From assembly GCF_027563345.1 (NCBI RefSeq), contig NZ_JAMKBK010000012.1: a stretch of 64,000 nt of DNA. One strand, given 5' to 3'. Below the pieces are notes generated by a model. It was not told the DNA's origin. It ran no database searches and was given only the letters and a program-made list of their open reading frames with translations. Source of the stretch: Psychrobacillus psychrodurans. GTDB lineage: Bacteria > Bacillota > Bacilli > Bacillales_A > Planococcaceae. This document shows, in pieces, positions 41,773 through 51,169 of this stretch. The position numbers and the translations under genes are program-made. Position 1 is the stretch's first letter. The number at the start of each line of letters is the position of its first letter.

Positions 41773-41933
41773 TTCAAAAATTAGAAGTACCGATCGATAT
41801 ACAATGGAAAGGTTCAGTTAAAGGCGTACCTTACAGAGGGTAAGTCAGTCTAAATTCGTGACTTAGTGTCACATCGACTGACCCGCATCGCGTGGCCCGA
41901 AAACCTAAAGTAACTCGAGGGATAAAGCGATAT
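41773..41933 (+). ncRNA. Structured trailer RNA candidate after the small membrane protein gene
   Basis: About 160 bases with nested stems: GTCAGTC / GACTGAC around 41844-41883 encloses GTGAC-TTAGT-GTCAC, and a strong terminator follows. No Rfam family is recognised by eye. It could be a small RNA, a 3' UTR, or a repeat: the CTGACCCGCAT..GCGTGG run resembles the ends of the dispersed elements at 40.6 and 51.8 kb. Confidence 0.35.
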
Positions 41934-41967
41934 CTCCATTAAATGTTTAATGGAGATATCGCTTTTT
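41934..41967. terminator. Strong bidirectional terminator
   Basis: A near-perfect 16-bp hairpin, GCGATATCTCCATTA / TAATGGAGATATCGC, with T-run. It serves the plus-strand small gene or RNA; the pyruvate oxidase gene ends 52 bases further on the other strand. Confidence 0.88.
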
Positions 41968-42019
41968 ATATGGAAAATATTTATTAATCTGTATGCATAT
42001 CAATCTAATCCAATACTTT

Positions 42020-43627
42020 TTATTCCGTTTCCGGAAAGAATGCTTGCGCAGTTAATACATTCACTAAACTTGGTCCTGCTGTTCTAATTGCGTTCTGGAT
42101 AGCAGATTCTAACTCTCCCTCTTCTTTGACTCCAAAAGCTGTCCAACTGCAAGCTTCTGCTACTTTTACAAAGTCAGGATTCGTTAGGTCGGTCCCTTCT
42201 TCCTTTAATCCTGCTGCTTGTATTTTATCGCTTTCCATCTGCAAAGCACCATTATTAAACACAATAACTGTAATATCTAAGTTGTAACGCGTCGCCGTTA
42301 ACAAGTCTGCAAGTGTCATTTCGAGACCACCGTCTCCTACGATAGCAACGACCTGTTTATCTGGCTTCTCCATTTTCGCTGCGATTGCTGCAGGTAATCC
42401 AAAGCCCATTGAACGCCAATAACCAGAAAACAGGATAGTTTGCTTGCTTTGGCGGAAATTACGATTCATCCAGACTGTCACATCTCCAGTGTCTATTGTT
42501 AGTATGGCGTCTTCTGCAACTGACCGCTCTATAGCTCGAACAATACGCGAAGGATGTAGAGGATAGTCGGTGATTTCCCCTTCTTGTTCGTTTTCATTTG
42601 CCCATTTTGTTTTTATTTGTTCGATACGATTAAGCCATTCGGTATTCGGTTCATATCCAGTAATAGCTTTTTGAAGAAGTGGAATAACTTGCTCTGTTTT
42701 ACCTTTAATAGCTATTTCTACAGGAATACCACTTGAAGCACTTTCTATATGTGTATCAATCTGAATAATCCTAGCTTTCTCTGGAACATAGCCTTCTGGC
42801 CACCAGGAGACACCTGCAAGAAGTACAACATCTGCCTCTTTAAAAGCTTCTGAGGCATGAGGATTTCCTCCTTCACCAATTCCTTGGAGAAGATACGGAG
42901 TTGTTTCCTCAAAAAGTCCTTTCCCACCGAAGCTTGTAATAATGCCTGCTCCCCATAACTTGGATAAGCTAATTACTGCCTCATTGGCTTTCCAAGCACC
43001 TGCGCCAGCTAAAATCATTGGGGACTTTGCCGTTTTCATCAGGGATGCCACTTCTGTCAAATCCTCACTTTGGAATGTCTCTGCTCCCTCAATTACTTTT
43101 GGAAGTGGTCGAGCCTCCACCTGCGTTTCTTTTTCAAATAAATCCTTAGGTATAGACAAATGAGTAACCGCTCGTTGTTGCAAAGAAATTTGAGTAGCTT
43201 TTTGTAGTAATTCTACAATTGCATCTTCACTTGCTAAATTAGCCGAATAAGTAGCAAATGGTTTGAAGAGTTCTTGCTGATCTACATATTGTTGGAAGTC
43301 GGTTCCAATTTTATTTAAAGGCGCTTGACCTGTTAACGCTAGTACTGGGGCCTTATCTGCATAGGCATCCCCTAAGCCATTAAGAAGGTTTGTTGCTCCC
43401 GGTCCCATTGTTGATGTACAAACAGCAAGCTTTCCTGTCAGCTTTGCCTCTGCAGAAGCCATAAAGGCTGCAACTGATTCATGTTTCACTGCAATAAATT
43501 GAATCTTATCCTGCTTAGCTAATGCATCTAATAATCCAATGATTGTATCTCCCGTGACACCATAAATACGCTTAACTCCATAGTAAGACAACTGATCCAA
43601 TATTACTTCAGCAACTGTTTTTCCCAT
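42020..43627 (-). CDS. Thiamine-pyrophosphate-dependent pyruvate oxidase
   Basis: 535 residues with the three TPP-enzyme domains. The N-terminal Pyr domain has the catalytic glutamate in VKHESVAAFMA, the middle domain binds FAD, and the C-terminal PP domain has GDGGLEMTLADLLTATR (the GDG...NN TPP motif, with VFNNGALQ). It resembles Bacillus YdaP, which converts pyruvate to acetyl phosphate or acetate plus CO2. GAGAGG precedes ATG 43627 by 9 bases; a longer frame is unsupported. Specificity could be another 2-oxo acid. Confidence 0.87.
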   Translation of the reverse strand: MGKTVAEVILDQLSYYGVKRIYGVTGDTIIGLLDALAKQDKIQFIAVKHESVAAFMASAEAKLTGKLAVCTSTMGPGATNLLNGLGDAYADKAPVLALTGQAPLNKIGTDFQQYVDQQELFKPFATYSANLASEDAIVELLQKATQISLQQRAVTHLSIPKDLFEKETQVEARPLPKVIEGAETFQSEDLTEVASLMKTAKSPMILAGAGAWKANEAVISLSKLWGAGIITSFGGKGLFEETTPYLLQGIGEGGNPHASEAFKEADVVLLAGVSWWPEGYVPEKARIIQIDTHIESASSGIPVEIAIKGKTEQVIPLLQKAITGYEPNTEWLNRIEQIKTKWANENEQEGEITDYPLHPSRIVRAIERSVAEDAILTIDTGDVTVWMNRNFRQSKQTILFSGYWRSMGFGLPAAIAAKMEKPDKQVVAIVGDGGLEMTLADLLTATRYNLDITVIVFNNGALQMESDKIQAAGLKEEGTDLTNPDFVKVAEACSWTAFGVKEEGELESAIQNAIRTAGPSLVNVLTAQAFFPETE

Positions 43628-43721
43628 AAAAACTAACCTCTCCTTTATGTATTGTTTAACAAAGTGATTCCCTTGATTCAAATAATATAAACGTAACATA
43701 GAGTAGCTAGATTCTTAGGGC

Positions 43722-43766
43722 AAAAAAAAAACGTTCATAAAGTCTCGTAAAAGACTCCATGAACGT
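43722..43766 (-). terminator. Terminator after the azoreductase gene
   Basis: Two stacked stems (ACGTTCA / TGAACGT and AGTCT / AGACT) with a run of nine Ts on the minus strand. Confidence 0.82.
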
Positions 43767-43779
43767 CTATTAATAATAG

Positions 43780-44412
43780 TTATACTAGTTGTTTAGATAG
43801 TTTGGCAGCAGCGGCTTTAACTTTTTCTAAGCCTTCTGCTACGATTGCATCTGCTTGTGCGGGCATAGCATTATGCCCTTCGATTACTACTTCATCCACG
43901 ATTTGCATACCAAAAACGCCACCTAATACATTTTTCATGTAGTTTACCGCCATTTCCATTGGTGCTGCTTCTGGTGAAGAATAAATACCGCCACGAGCAT
44001 TTAAGATAACTGCTTTTTTGTCAGTCAATAATTGAACTGCTTGACCATTCTCGTCATATTTGAAAGAGAAGCCAGCTTGATAAATATAGTCGATAAACAC
44101 TTGCAACGGTGCTGGAATTGTTAAATTCCATAACGGGAATGCAAATACTACTACGTCAGCAGCAGTTACCGCGTCCATTGCTTTTTGTTTAGCAGCGATT
44201 AAACGAGCTTCTAAATCTGTTAACTCTAAACCCTCTGATAATTTACCAAATGCATTAAAAAGATCTTGTCCGATAAAAGGCATGTCTTCTGCAAACACAT
44301 CATAAGTTGTTACGTTTGCACCTTCTAAATTTCCCATAAATGTATCATACATTCTGCTAGAAATACCTTCTGCAGAAGGACGGTTATTTGCTTTAACTAC
44401 TAAAATATTCAC
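43780..44412 (-). CDS. azoR: FMN-dependent NADH-azoreductase
   Basis: 210 residues of the AzoR/flavodoxin-2 family. NILVVKANNRPSAEGISSRM gives the phosphate-binding start, FPLWNLTIPAPLQVFIDYI gives the FMN-site strand, and LNARGGIYS follows. The enzyme reduces azo compounds and quinones with NADH. GTG 44412 has GGAGG 8 bases upstream and gives the usual family length. Monocistronic. Confidence 0.9.
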   Translation of the reverse strand: MNILVVKANNRPSAEGISSRMYDTFMGNLEGANVTTYDVFAEDMPFIGQDLFNAFGKLSEGLELTDLEARLIAAKQKAMDAVTAADVVVFAFPLWNLTIPAPLQVFIDYIYQAGFSFKYDENGQAVQLLTDKKAVILNARGGIYSSPEAAPMEMAVNYMKNVLGGVFGMQIVDEVVIEGHNAMPAQADAIVAEGLEKVKAAAAKLSKQLV

Positions 44413-44541
44413 GATTAATTCCTCCAATGTTGTTATTACATTGGTTATGATAACAGATATATTATGCTACTTTCAATTATTTTGAATTCGAAGCGAATAA
44501 TTATTCCATGATTGTCACGAACTTTTCACAATTCATTACGC

Positions 44542-45696
44542 TTAATATCTTAAATTTTTACGTGATATTAGTATAAGAATAATTGCTGGAACAGTACAAA
44601 TAATCATCCCAAGAAAAGCTAATCCTGGCTGAATTTCATATAGATAGCCCCCAACAAAAGTTAATATTGCTGTGCTTAAGCTTAATGCCAATCCCGAATA
44701 TATACCCTGTGCATTTGGAATTTGCTCTTTTGGCAAAGAAATCGTTAAATAACGAATAAAAGCAATATGAGCCATCCCGAAAGACAAGGCATGCAACGCT
44801 TGTGAAATAATAAATATACCTACATTAGGAAATAAAAAGATTAATACCCAACGAAGTGTAGACCCAGCTCCCGCCAATAAAAATAAGGAGGATGGACGCC
44901 ATTTAGTCAAAAAGTTATCTGCCTTCATGAAATACAAAATCTCAAAAATAACTGCTATATTAATAATCATACCAATATAGAAAGCATTAACATCTAACTC
45001 CTGCAAATATATATATCCATAATTATAGTAAGCCGCGTGCGCACCTTGAAGTAAAAATACTACAATGAGAACAACCGGAAATGTTTTTACTTTCCACAAT
45101 TCCTTCATAGATAGTTTTTGCCTTCTATCTTCTATAGAGGGCTTTGTAAGCAATGGTCCTGGAGTCGGCATGAACTGTTTGATCAATAGTAATATTAAGC
45201 CTATAATCATACTCCATAGAATCGCCTGCTCTCCCCAAAAGCCCGTTAACATACTTATTATAAGAACCGCAATAACAAACCCAATCGATCCATAAGAACG
45301 ACTTTTACCGTAATGTACCTTTCCTTGTTGGACAAGTGATGAAGCTCCACTTTCGATTGCTGGCATCAATGTCGGATACACTAAACTAAATAATATCGTG
45401 ATTAGTAATAAAGAAACTCTAGAAGTAGCTGGTATATAGAAAACAGCTGCACATAAGGCTAACATAGTAAAAGTAATAATTATTTTTTTATTGCTCATAT
45501 ATTTTGACATAAGTGGAAATACAAACATTGTCGCTACCGCACGTGCTACTAATCCAAATGCCATAATCATACTTGCATCAGCTACAGTTAAATTCTTAGC
45601 TTGCACTAACCAGCCAGTCCAGTATGGTAAAAAGATTCCCCATGTAAAAAAGAAGACAAAGAAGCTCTGTGAAAGCCATCGTTGATTATTTATCAT
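44542..45696 (-). CDS. MFS transporter (PPP/3-phenylpropionate-transporter-like)
   Basis: 384 residues with 12 hydrophobic helices. The TM1 start WLSQSFFVFFFTWGIFLPYW and the LMPAIESGASSLV, HYGKSRSYGSIGF series match the phenylpropionate/nucleoside-permease-like MFS group. GGAGGG lies 8 bases before ATG 45696. It is divergent from a Crp-like regulator, which probably controls it. Substrate unknown. Confidence 0.85.
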   Translation of the reverse strand: MINNQRWLSQSFFVFFFTWGIFLPYWTGWLVQAKNLTVADASMIMAFGLVARAVATMFVFPLMSKYMSNKKIIITFTMLALCAAVFYIPATSRVSLLLITILFSLVYPTLMPAIESGASSLVQQGKVHYGKSRSYGSIGFVIAVLIISMLTGFWGEQAILWSMIIGLILLLIKQFMPTPGPLLTKPSIEDRRQKLSMKELWKVKTFPVVLIVVFLLQGAHAAYYNYGYIYLQELDVNAFYIGMIINIAVIFEILYFMKADNFLTKWRPSSLFLLAGAGSTLRWVLIFLFPNVGIFIISQALHALSFGMAHIAFIRYLTISLPKEQIPNAQGIYSGLALSLSTAILTFVGGYLYEIQPGLAFLGMIICTVPAIILILISRKNLRY

Positions 45697-45794
45697 CTTC
45701 TGATCCCTCCAATTGCTAGATTGAATGATAGCATGAGTCAAATTATAATAATAGGAGATATCTCATATTATTTATCAAAGGAGGATGAGTAATT

Positions 45795-46460
45795 TTGAAA
45801 AGAATAGAAGGACAACAGCAATTATATTATATTGAACACAATACCATTCAATCATTTTTCTCCTTTGATATTTCTCCCTACATAGAAGTTTTTGAATTCG
45901 ATAAAGGTGATTTTATCATTCAAGAAGGAGCAGAACCTGAATATCTCTTTTATATGGTGGAAGGCAAAGCAAAACTCTATGTAACCCACAAAAACGGAAA
46001 GGTCTCGTTGATAAACTTTTTAACTCCACCTATATTTATGGGAGAAATTGAACTGTTAAATGAAGAAAAATATTCCAAAAGCATTCAAACTAGCTCAAGG
46101 TCCATTTGTATTGGTATTGCTATAGAAAAATGTAAAGAAAAGTTATTAGCAGATGCACACTTCCTAAAGTATTTATGTATATTTTTGAGCAATAAATCAA
46201 CGGTACACTCTGCCAAATATACTAAACATCAAGCATATCCACTTGAAAACAAACTAGCAGAATTTATACTTTTGTCCTCACACCACGACATCTATAAGGA
46301 AAAGCATACGGAAATTAGCGATTATTTTGGTGTATCATACCGCCATTTACTTCATACATTCGCCCAATTAGCCGACGCAGGAATTATAGAAAAAACAAAA
46401 ATGGGCTACAAAATAAAAAGTAAAGAAAAGCTTCAAGCATTAGCCGACGAAATTAAATAA
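45795..46460 (+). CDS. Crp/Fnr family transcriptional regulator (YeiL-like)
   Basis: 221 residues. A cyclic-nucleotide-binding-type sensor domain (FDKGDFIIQEGAEPEYLFYM, PPIFMGEIELLN) is followed by a C-terminal winged HTH (ISDYFGVSYRHLLHTFAQLA). Critical cAMP-binding residues are not conserved, so it likely senses another signal. TTG 45795 has AAAGGAGG 10 bases upstream. It is divergent from the MFS gene at 44542. Confidence 0.85.
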   Translation: MKRIEGQQQLYYIEHNTIQSFFSFDISPYIEVFEFDKGDFIIQEGAEPEYLFYMVEGKAKLYVTHKNGKVSLINFLTPPIFMGEIELLNEEKYSKSIQTSSRSICIGIAIEKCKEKLLADAHFLKYLCIFLSNKSTVHSAKYTKHQAYPLENKLAEFILLSSHHDIYKEKHTEISDYFGVSYRHLLHTFAQLADAGIIEKTKMGYKIKSKEKLQALADEIK

Positions 46461-46469
46461 TATCCATCA

Positions 46470-46513
46470 TTAAAACACCTTGAAAAGATTTACTAACCGT
46501 CTCAAGGTGTTTA
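46470..46513. terminator. Terminator between convergent regulator and MFS genes
   Basis: AAACACCTTGA / TCAAGGTGTTT stem with a 17-base loop and T-rich exits. Confidence 0.75.
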
Positions 46514-46519
46514 TAATTT

Positions 46520-47770
46520 TTAATTATTTAAATCGACTGACTCTTGGACCACAACAGGTTCTCCTGCCTTTAATAGTACTTTATTTCTCCCTAATAACAG
46601 TCCCAGTATCAACATAAGTATTCCTGTGCCTAGTAATATCCATTCTACTCTCACGATATCTGCCATGGGTCCGAAGATGAGCATCCCAATCGGCATCATA
46701 GAAGTAGCTATCATCCCAAACACACCAAATATTCTCCCAAGGTAATCACCTTCAACACGTTCCTGAATTAGTACTGTAGTTGGTGTATTGAACACTGGCA
46801 TGGATACTCCGAATAGCCCCATGAAAAGTAAGTAAGCCCAAAAGATCGGCATCACACCTAAGGCAATCGTACAAACTCCCATGACAACACTGGCGAGTGT
46901 CATCGTATGCACTTTGTTGGCAAAGCCACCCCAAGATGCAATAATAGCTCCCCCTGCCATCATACCAATAGAAAAGGCAATTTCAATGGCAGTTAATCGC
47001 CATACATCATCCCCAAAGCTACGTGTCACTTGTAGTGGAGTTAAAAATGCAGCTGGTGCCATCAGAATGAAAAATAACGCAAAAAACAAAAAGAATTTCT
47101 TTAAAAATGCATGGTTATTTATATATGATAAACCTTCTTTAAAATCAGCAAGATAGCTAGTCGTTTGTTGCATAGATGCCTTCGCATGTGCTGGAATTTT
47201 CAAAAACACGAGCAAAGTTGCGATTGCTATAGCTGCAGTGACAACATCTACAAAGAAAATTATTTCTAACGTAGTCATCGTCAGCAATGCTGCACTCACC
47301 ATAGGCGACACAAACATTATAATCGCCTGTATACTTCCGTTAGTTCCGCTTACCTTCGTAAGTTTATCCTCTGGAACAATTTGTGGCAAAATAGCCCCCA
47401 CGGCTGGTCCTTGAATACCGGTTCCTATAGCTCGAACAGCCGCCATAGCAAACAGGAGCCAAATAGCATCGTATCCCATTAAAAAGACAATTGCCATTAC
47501 GAGAGTTGCTGTAGCAATTAGGCCATCAGATAAAATTATGAGCATCTTTCGATTGTAGCGATCTGCCCAAACTCCAGCAAATGGAGATAAAATAAAGGTA
47601 GGAATGAATCCACATAATATAAACAGTGTCATCATCATTCCAGATTTAGTAGTAAGTGTTACATGCCACATAATCGCGTATTGGACCAACGACGAACCAA
47701 ATAGCGATATCGTTTGACTGCTTAAAAAGATAATAATATTCCTTTTCCAATTTTCAAACTCTGTATTCAT
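46520..47770 (-). CDS. MFS transporter (macrolide-efflux-like)
   Basis: 416 residues, twelve helices. FAGVWADRYNRKMLIILSDG is motif A, and LQVTRSFGDDVW marks the central loop; it resembles Mef-type macrolide or multidrug exporters. ATG 47770 was chosen; the extra GTG at 47779 has AAGG very close by. A drug substrate is likely but unproven. Confidence 0.85.
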   Translation of the reverse strand: MNTEFENWKRNIIIFLSSQTISLFGSSLVQYAIMWHVTLTTKSGMMMTLFILCGFIPTFILSPFAGVWADRYNRKMLIILSDGLIATATLVMAIVFLMGYDAIWLLFAMAAVRAIGTGIQGPAVGAILPQIVPEDKLTKVSGTNGSIQAIIMFVSPMVSAALLTMTTLEIIFFVDVVTAAIAIATLLVFLKIPAHAKASMQQTTSYLADFKEGLSYINNHAFLKKFFLFFALFFILMAPAAFLTPLQVTRSFGDDVWRLTAIEIAFSIGMMAGGAIIASWGGFANKVHTMTLASVVMGVCTIALGVMPIFWAYLLFMGLFGVSMPVFNTPTTVLIQERVEGDYLGRIFGVFGMIATSMMPIGMLIFGPMADIVRVEWILLGTGILMLILGLLLGRNKVLLKAGEPVVVQESVDLNN

Positions 47771-48101
47771 CTTCTTCACGACCTTTTCTTAAATATTTCT
47801 GCTTGAAAAGTAAATGGTAAGGTCTTTTTTGCTCGAGTCGAAAAAGATTAAGTATATAACTATTTTTAGACAACAAAAAAGAGGGCAGATTTCCCCTCTT
47901 TTTTGATAAACGTAAAATAAAGTTTTCCCAAAAAGACAGACTAATCCCATTTACTCCACACTAGTGCAGAGCCCTTGATCCTATTCAATTAACGGTTCAA
48001 AGCTTGGATTCTAAGTCTCATAGATGCTGTCAAAAGGAAAACCTCCCGTTCTTTAAAGTGAATTTCATTTTACCATATATTTTTTTACTATTCAATAAAT
48101 A
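47771..48101. other. Intergenic region with a terminator, no gene
   Basis: About 330 bases between two minus-strand genes. It carries the promoter region of the MFS gene and a CCCTCTTTTTT-type hairpin at 47875-47904. I see no coding frame with a ribosome binding site. Confidence 0.4.
47875..47904 (-). terminator. Terminator upstream of the MFS gene
   Basis: On the minus strand AAAAAAGAGGG / CCCTCTTTTTT with a 7-base loop. It would end the long trailer of the LLM oxidoreductase gene. Confidence 0.7.
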
Positions 48102-49157
48102 CTATTTAGCTGTATATTTTTTAATAGCAGGTAAAATTTCATTGCCGATGAGTTCAATATTCTTCATAAGTTTATCGAAAGGTACGCCTCCAAAATCCAT
48201 TTGTCCAATATATCTTTGATGACCAAATACTTCATGCTGATATAGAATTTTTTCGATAATTTGCTGTGGACTTCCGATATTCATGACATTGTGCGGATCT
48301 GCCCCTAAAGCAAATGCATCTTTTGGATAACCACTGCCATTCGATAATTTCATTCCTTCATTGATATAAGGATAGTATTCGTTTTGTGCCTGTTGCGTCG
48401 TTTCCGCTGCGTAAAAGAAACCCGCTGTAGCAACTGGAAGTTTAGAAGGATCAAAGCCACTCCTTTTAGCCGCATCTCTATATGCTTCAATGGAGCGTTT
48501 AAAAGAGGAGACAGGTCCCCCTAAAGTAGCTAAGAACATTGGTACACCAGCATTCCCTGCCTTAATCGCACTTGCAGGATGCCCACCTACTGCACGCCAA
48601 ATAGGTAAAGAGCCTCCCTGCGGACGTGGTATGACGCTTGCATCTTTTAGTGGTGCACGGAATTGTCCATTCCAATTGACGACATTTTCTTGGTTAATCA
48701 TTAGTAATAAATCGAACTTTTCTTCGTATAGCTCCTCGTAATATCGAACATCGTATCCTAACAACTCAAAAAGCCCTATTCTAGATGCACGTCCAGCTAC
48801 GATCTCTGCTCGTCCCTTGGACAGCAAATCTATTGTTGCAAAGTCTTCATAGACTCGCACTGGATCTGACGTACTTATAATTGATGATGAACTCGCAATT
48901 TTTATTGTACTAGTTGCTTGTGCAATTGCAGCTAAAACAACTGTGTGGGCTTGTGTTGCAAAATATTCCTGATGACTTTCCCCAACACTGAAGAAATCTA
49001 TTCCAGCCTGTTCTGCTAGCTTTGCCAATTCAATAATTTCATGTAGGCGCTGCGTTGCAGTAATACGTTCTCCTGTATGAGGATTCGGCATATGATCTCC
49101 TAATGTATATAACCCAAATTCTAAACCTTTTCTTTGATCAATACGGTATTTTTCCAT
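48102..49157 (-). CDS. LLM class flavin-dependent oxidoreductase
   Basis: 351 residues of the luciferase-like monooxygenase fold: ELAKLAEQAGIDFFSVGESH, then TSTIKIASSSSIISTSDPVR, LLSKGRAEIVAGRASRIG and SLPIWRAVGGHPASAIKAGN. These enzymes use FMNH2 to oxidise small substrates. AAGGGTGAGG precedes ATG 49157. It is divergent from an HxlR regulator across a short promoter region. The actual substrate is unknown. Confidence 0.88.
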   Translation of the reverse strand: MEKYRIDQRKGLEFGLYTLGDHMPNPHTGERITATQRLHEIIELAKLAEQAGIDFFSVGESHQEYFATQAHTVVLAAIAQATSTIKIASSSSIISTSDPVRVYEDFATIDLLSKGRAEIVAGRASRIGLFELLGYDVRYYEELYEEKFDLLLMINQENVVNWNGQFRAPLKDASVIPRPQGGSLPIWRAVGGHPASAIKAGNAGVPMFLATLGGPVSSFKRSIEAYRDAAKRSGFDPSKLPVATAGFFYAAETTQQAQNEYYPYINEGMKLSNGSGYPKDAFALGADPHNVMNIGSPQQIIEKILYQHEVFGHQRYIGQMDFGGVPFDKLMKNIELIGNEILPAIKKYTAK

Positions 49158-49300
49158 TAACCTCACCCTTCTGTATAAATAGATTCTATAAAATCATTAC
49201 TTCTCATATAGCAGTATAGTATTGAAATTCTCTTTCCGTAAGTACGCACAAAAAAGTGGTATAGTATACATAATGATACTAACTGTGAGGAGACTATACT

Positions 49301-49645
49301 GTGGATATGGATATGCAACCAGAGCTTTGCAAAGTGGACGATGCTTTAGGTATTCTAGTCGGAAAATGGAAACCAATTATTTTATTAATCCTTTTACAAG
49401 AAGGTACAAAAAGATTCAGTGATTTAAAACGTAGAGTACCTGGCATCACTCAAAAAATGCTAACAAAACAGCTGCGAGAGTTAGAGGAAGAAGATATCAT
49501 TACGCGTAATGTCTATGCTCAGGTTCCGCCGAAAGTAGAATATTCCATTAGTGAGTATGGAGAAAGCTTAGAACCCATTTTGGTAGCCATGCACGAATGG
49601 GGTACAGCACATACTCTTCATAAAACGAAAAAAGGACAACTATAA
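49301..49645 (+). CDS. HxlR family transcriptional regulator
   Basis: 114 residues. CKVDDALGILVGKWKPIILL with the conserved cysteine near the start, QKMLTKQLRELEEEDIITRN as the recognition helix, and PPKVEYSISEYG as the wing. GTG 49301 has AGGAG 8 bases upstream. It is divergent from the LLM oxidoreductase. Short palindromes (GTATA-G-TATAC, AGTAT-8-ATACT) in the gap may be operators. Confidence 0.85.
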   Translation: MDMDMQPELCKVDDALGILVGKWKPIILLILLQEGTKRFSDLKRRVPGITQKMLTKQLRELEEEDIITRNVYAQVPPKVEYSISEYGESLEPILVAMHEWGTAHTLHKTKKGQL

Positions 49646-49655
49646 GCAGGTTAGC

Positions 49656-49760
49656 TTGCGATTCTCGACTCGGAACTTGCTATTTGAGGGTGCGATGTTG
49701 CGATTTAGGGTTGTGGAGTTGCGATTCTCGAACTGCAAATTGCGATTTGAGATTTTCCTT
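49656..49760. repeat. Five tandem copies of a 21-bp degenerate repeat
   Basis: Five units in exact 21-base register start at 49656, 49677, 49698, 49719 and 49740. Each begins TTGCGATT (TTGCTATT in unit 2) and continues with TCTCGA or TGAGG/TAGGG-like sequence. The period equals seven codons, but no frame with a ribosome binding site uses it. It lies between the HxlR gene and a bidirectional terminator. Confidence 0.7.
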
Positions 49761-49761
49761 A

Positions 49762-49797
49762 TAAAAACGGCCCCTAATTAGAAAGGAGCCGTTTTAC
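49762..49797. terminator. Bidirectional terminator between HxlR region and ElaA-like gene
   Basis: AAAACGGC / GCCGTTTT (49764-49771 and 49788-49795) with an inner CCT/AGG; T-runs exit in both directions. Confidence 0.85.
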
Positions 49798-49810
49798 TTA
49801 TGTAGAATTG

Positions 49811-50254
49811 CTATTCTATTTCTCTAGCCGGGATTATCATATCAATATGCGGAATATTATCTTCTAAATATACTTCCGACACTGTTTCAAAACCAAAGGA
49901 TCGATAAAATTCTTCCAAATGCGCTTGAGCCTGTGCATAGATAGGCATTCCTGGATAAATTGTTTCTATATATTCCAGTCCCCTCGCTACAAGCTCTCTC
50001 CCTAATCCAGATTTACGATAATTCCCGGCCACTAGTACTCTCCCAATATGGATATTATCCTCTTCTGGAAACACACGCATGTATGCACATAATTCATTAT
50101 TTTCCTCTTTAAAAATATGTGCGCTTATTAGGTCCAAATCGTCTACTTCTGGATATGGGCAATTCTGCTCCACTACAAAAACAGCCACTCTCTCTTTATA
50201 AATACGTTGTAACTCCAAAGGACTTAACTCTTCAAAGGCCATATAATTCCACAT
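49811..50254 (-). CDS. ElaA-like GNAT acetyltransferase
   Basis: 147 residues. YKERVAVFVVEQNCPYPEVD is the ElaA signature, NIHIGRVLVAGNYRKSGLGR is the acetyl-CoA loop, and HLEEFYRSFGF closes the fold. AAGGAG lies 8 bases before ATG 50254. Substrate unknown. Confidence 0.87.
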   Translation of the reverse strand: MWNYMAFEELSPLELQRIYKERVAVFVVEQNCPYPEVDDLDLISAHIFKEENNELCAYMRVFPEEDNIHIGRVLVAGNYRKSGLGRELVARGLEYIETIYPGMPIYAQAQAHLEEFYRSFGFETVSEVYLEDNIPHIDMIIPAREIE

Positions 50255-50281
50255 ATACATCACTCCTTACTTTAAACCCTA

Positions 50282-50476
50282 TTATATACCATCAAACAGA
50301 TTCCATATCAATCTTCCTACTCCTCTAACTAACCAGAAAATCATACGGAAAGGAAGGAAAAGCAATTCTGGTATCCAAAAGAAAACCTCAAACATAAAGT
50401 CACCAAATGTGTATCGATCACTATATTTTCTACGGTTCTTCCTAATTTTCTTTTTAGTTTCCCACCGTTCACTCAT
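50282..50476 (-). CDS. Small hypothetical membrane-associated protein
   Basis: 64 residues: a basic N-terminal half (WETKKKIRKNRRKYSDRY) and an aromatic hydrophobic segment (FMFEVFFWIPELLFLPF, MIFWLVRGVGRLIWN). Its start overlaps the end of the alpha/beta-hydrolase gene, with GGGAAG upstream, so it is translationally coupled to it. I do not recognise the family. Confidence 0.65.
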   Translation of the reverse strand: MSERWETKKKIRKNRRKYSDRYTFGDFMFEVFFWIPELLFLPFRMIFWLVRGVGRLIWNLFDGI

Positions 50477-51137
50477 TACTTATCACTTCCCTTAATAAAA
50501 AGTCTTCTATATCAGTTATGATACTTTTTAATATATCAAAGGATTTATAAAAATCTTCATCATCTTCTAGTCTGTGATTTGCATTTGGTATTAGTCTCGC
50601 TGTAATATGCTGATTCTTCTCTATTATGCCCCATCTTTTCTCAGAATAAATTTTATCTTTATCTCCAAGTATGCATAATCCTTTATTTGAGGTTTCACTT
50701 ATCACATTTAATATTTCGGTTCTATTTATTAGTGGCGTTAACCATACTCCCTTCGCACGTTTAAAAATTTTTCGATTTAACTCAGAGCTCATTGCTATTG
50801 TTCCAATTGATTTGCCGATAAATATATAGTTTTCATAGGAGTGAGATTCAAGAACCTTATCTATCACCGTTTTTGCATCCGTTATGACCGCTTTGTATAA
50901 ATCTTCCTGACTTAAATCATCATAAAATTCATCCTTGTATGGAAAATTGACTTCTAAAATATGTACAGACTGTTTAAATATCATTTCACCTAAAAAGTGA
51001 AATATAGGGCTATTTACCGTATAATTTGAACCTGGAAAAAAGATTACTAAATCCTTTGCGCAGTCCGTTCTCCCATGCATCGTATATGGTATCTTCATAC
51101 CTTTGAATCCAGTAACACTTGAATTTATATACTTCAT
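50469..51137 (-). CDS. Alpha/beta hydrolase-like protein
   Basis: 222 residues. DLVIFFPGSNY gives the oxyanion region, FIGKSIGTIA is the nucleophile elbow (Ser), and IPNANHRLEDDEDF supplies the catalytic His. The acid could be in GDKDKIYSE. Serine hydrolase of unknown substrate. AAGGAG precedes the ATG. Confidence 0.82.
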   Translation of the reverse strand: MKYINSSVTGFKGMKIPYTMHGRTDCAKDLVIFFPGSNYTVNSPIFHFLGEMIFKQSVHILEVNFPYKDEFYDDLSQEDLYKAVITDAKTVIDKVLESHSYENYIFIGKSIGTIAMSSELNRKIFKRAKGVWLTPLINRTEILNVISETSNKGLCILGDKDKIYSEKRWGIIEKNQHITARLIPNANHRLEDDEDFYKSFDILKSIITDIEDFLLREVISNE

Positions 51138-51169
51138 ATAGAAAAACTCCTTCGTCTATACTCCTTATA

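Noticed and set aside
49656..49760. CRISPR array
   Set aside because: The 21-bp units are contiguous with no spacers, degenerate, and no cas gene is present.
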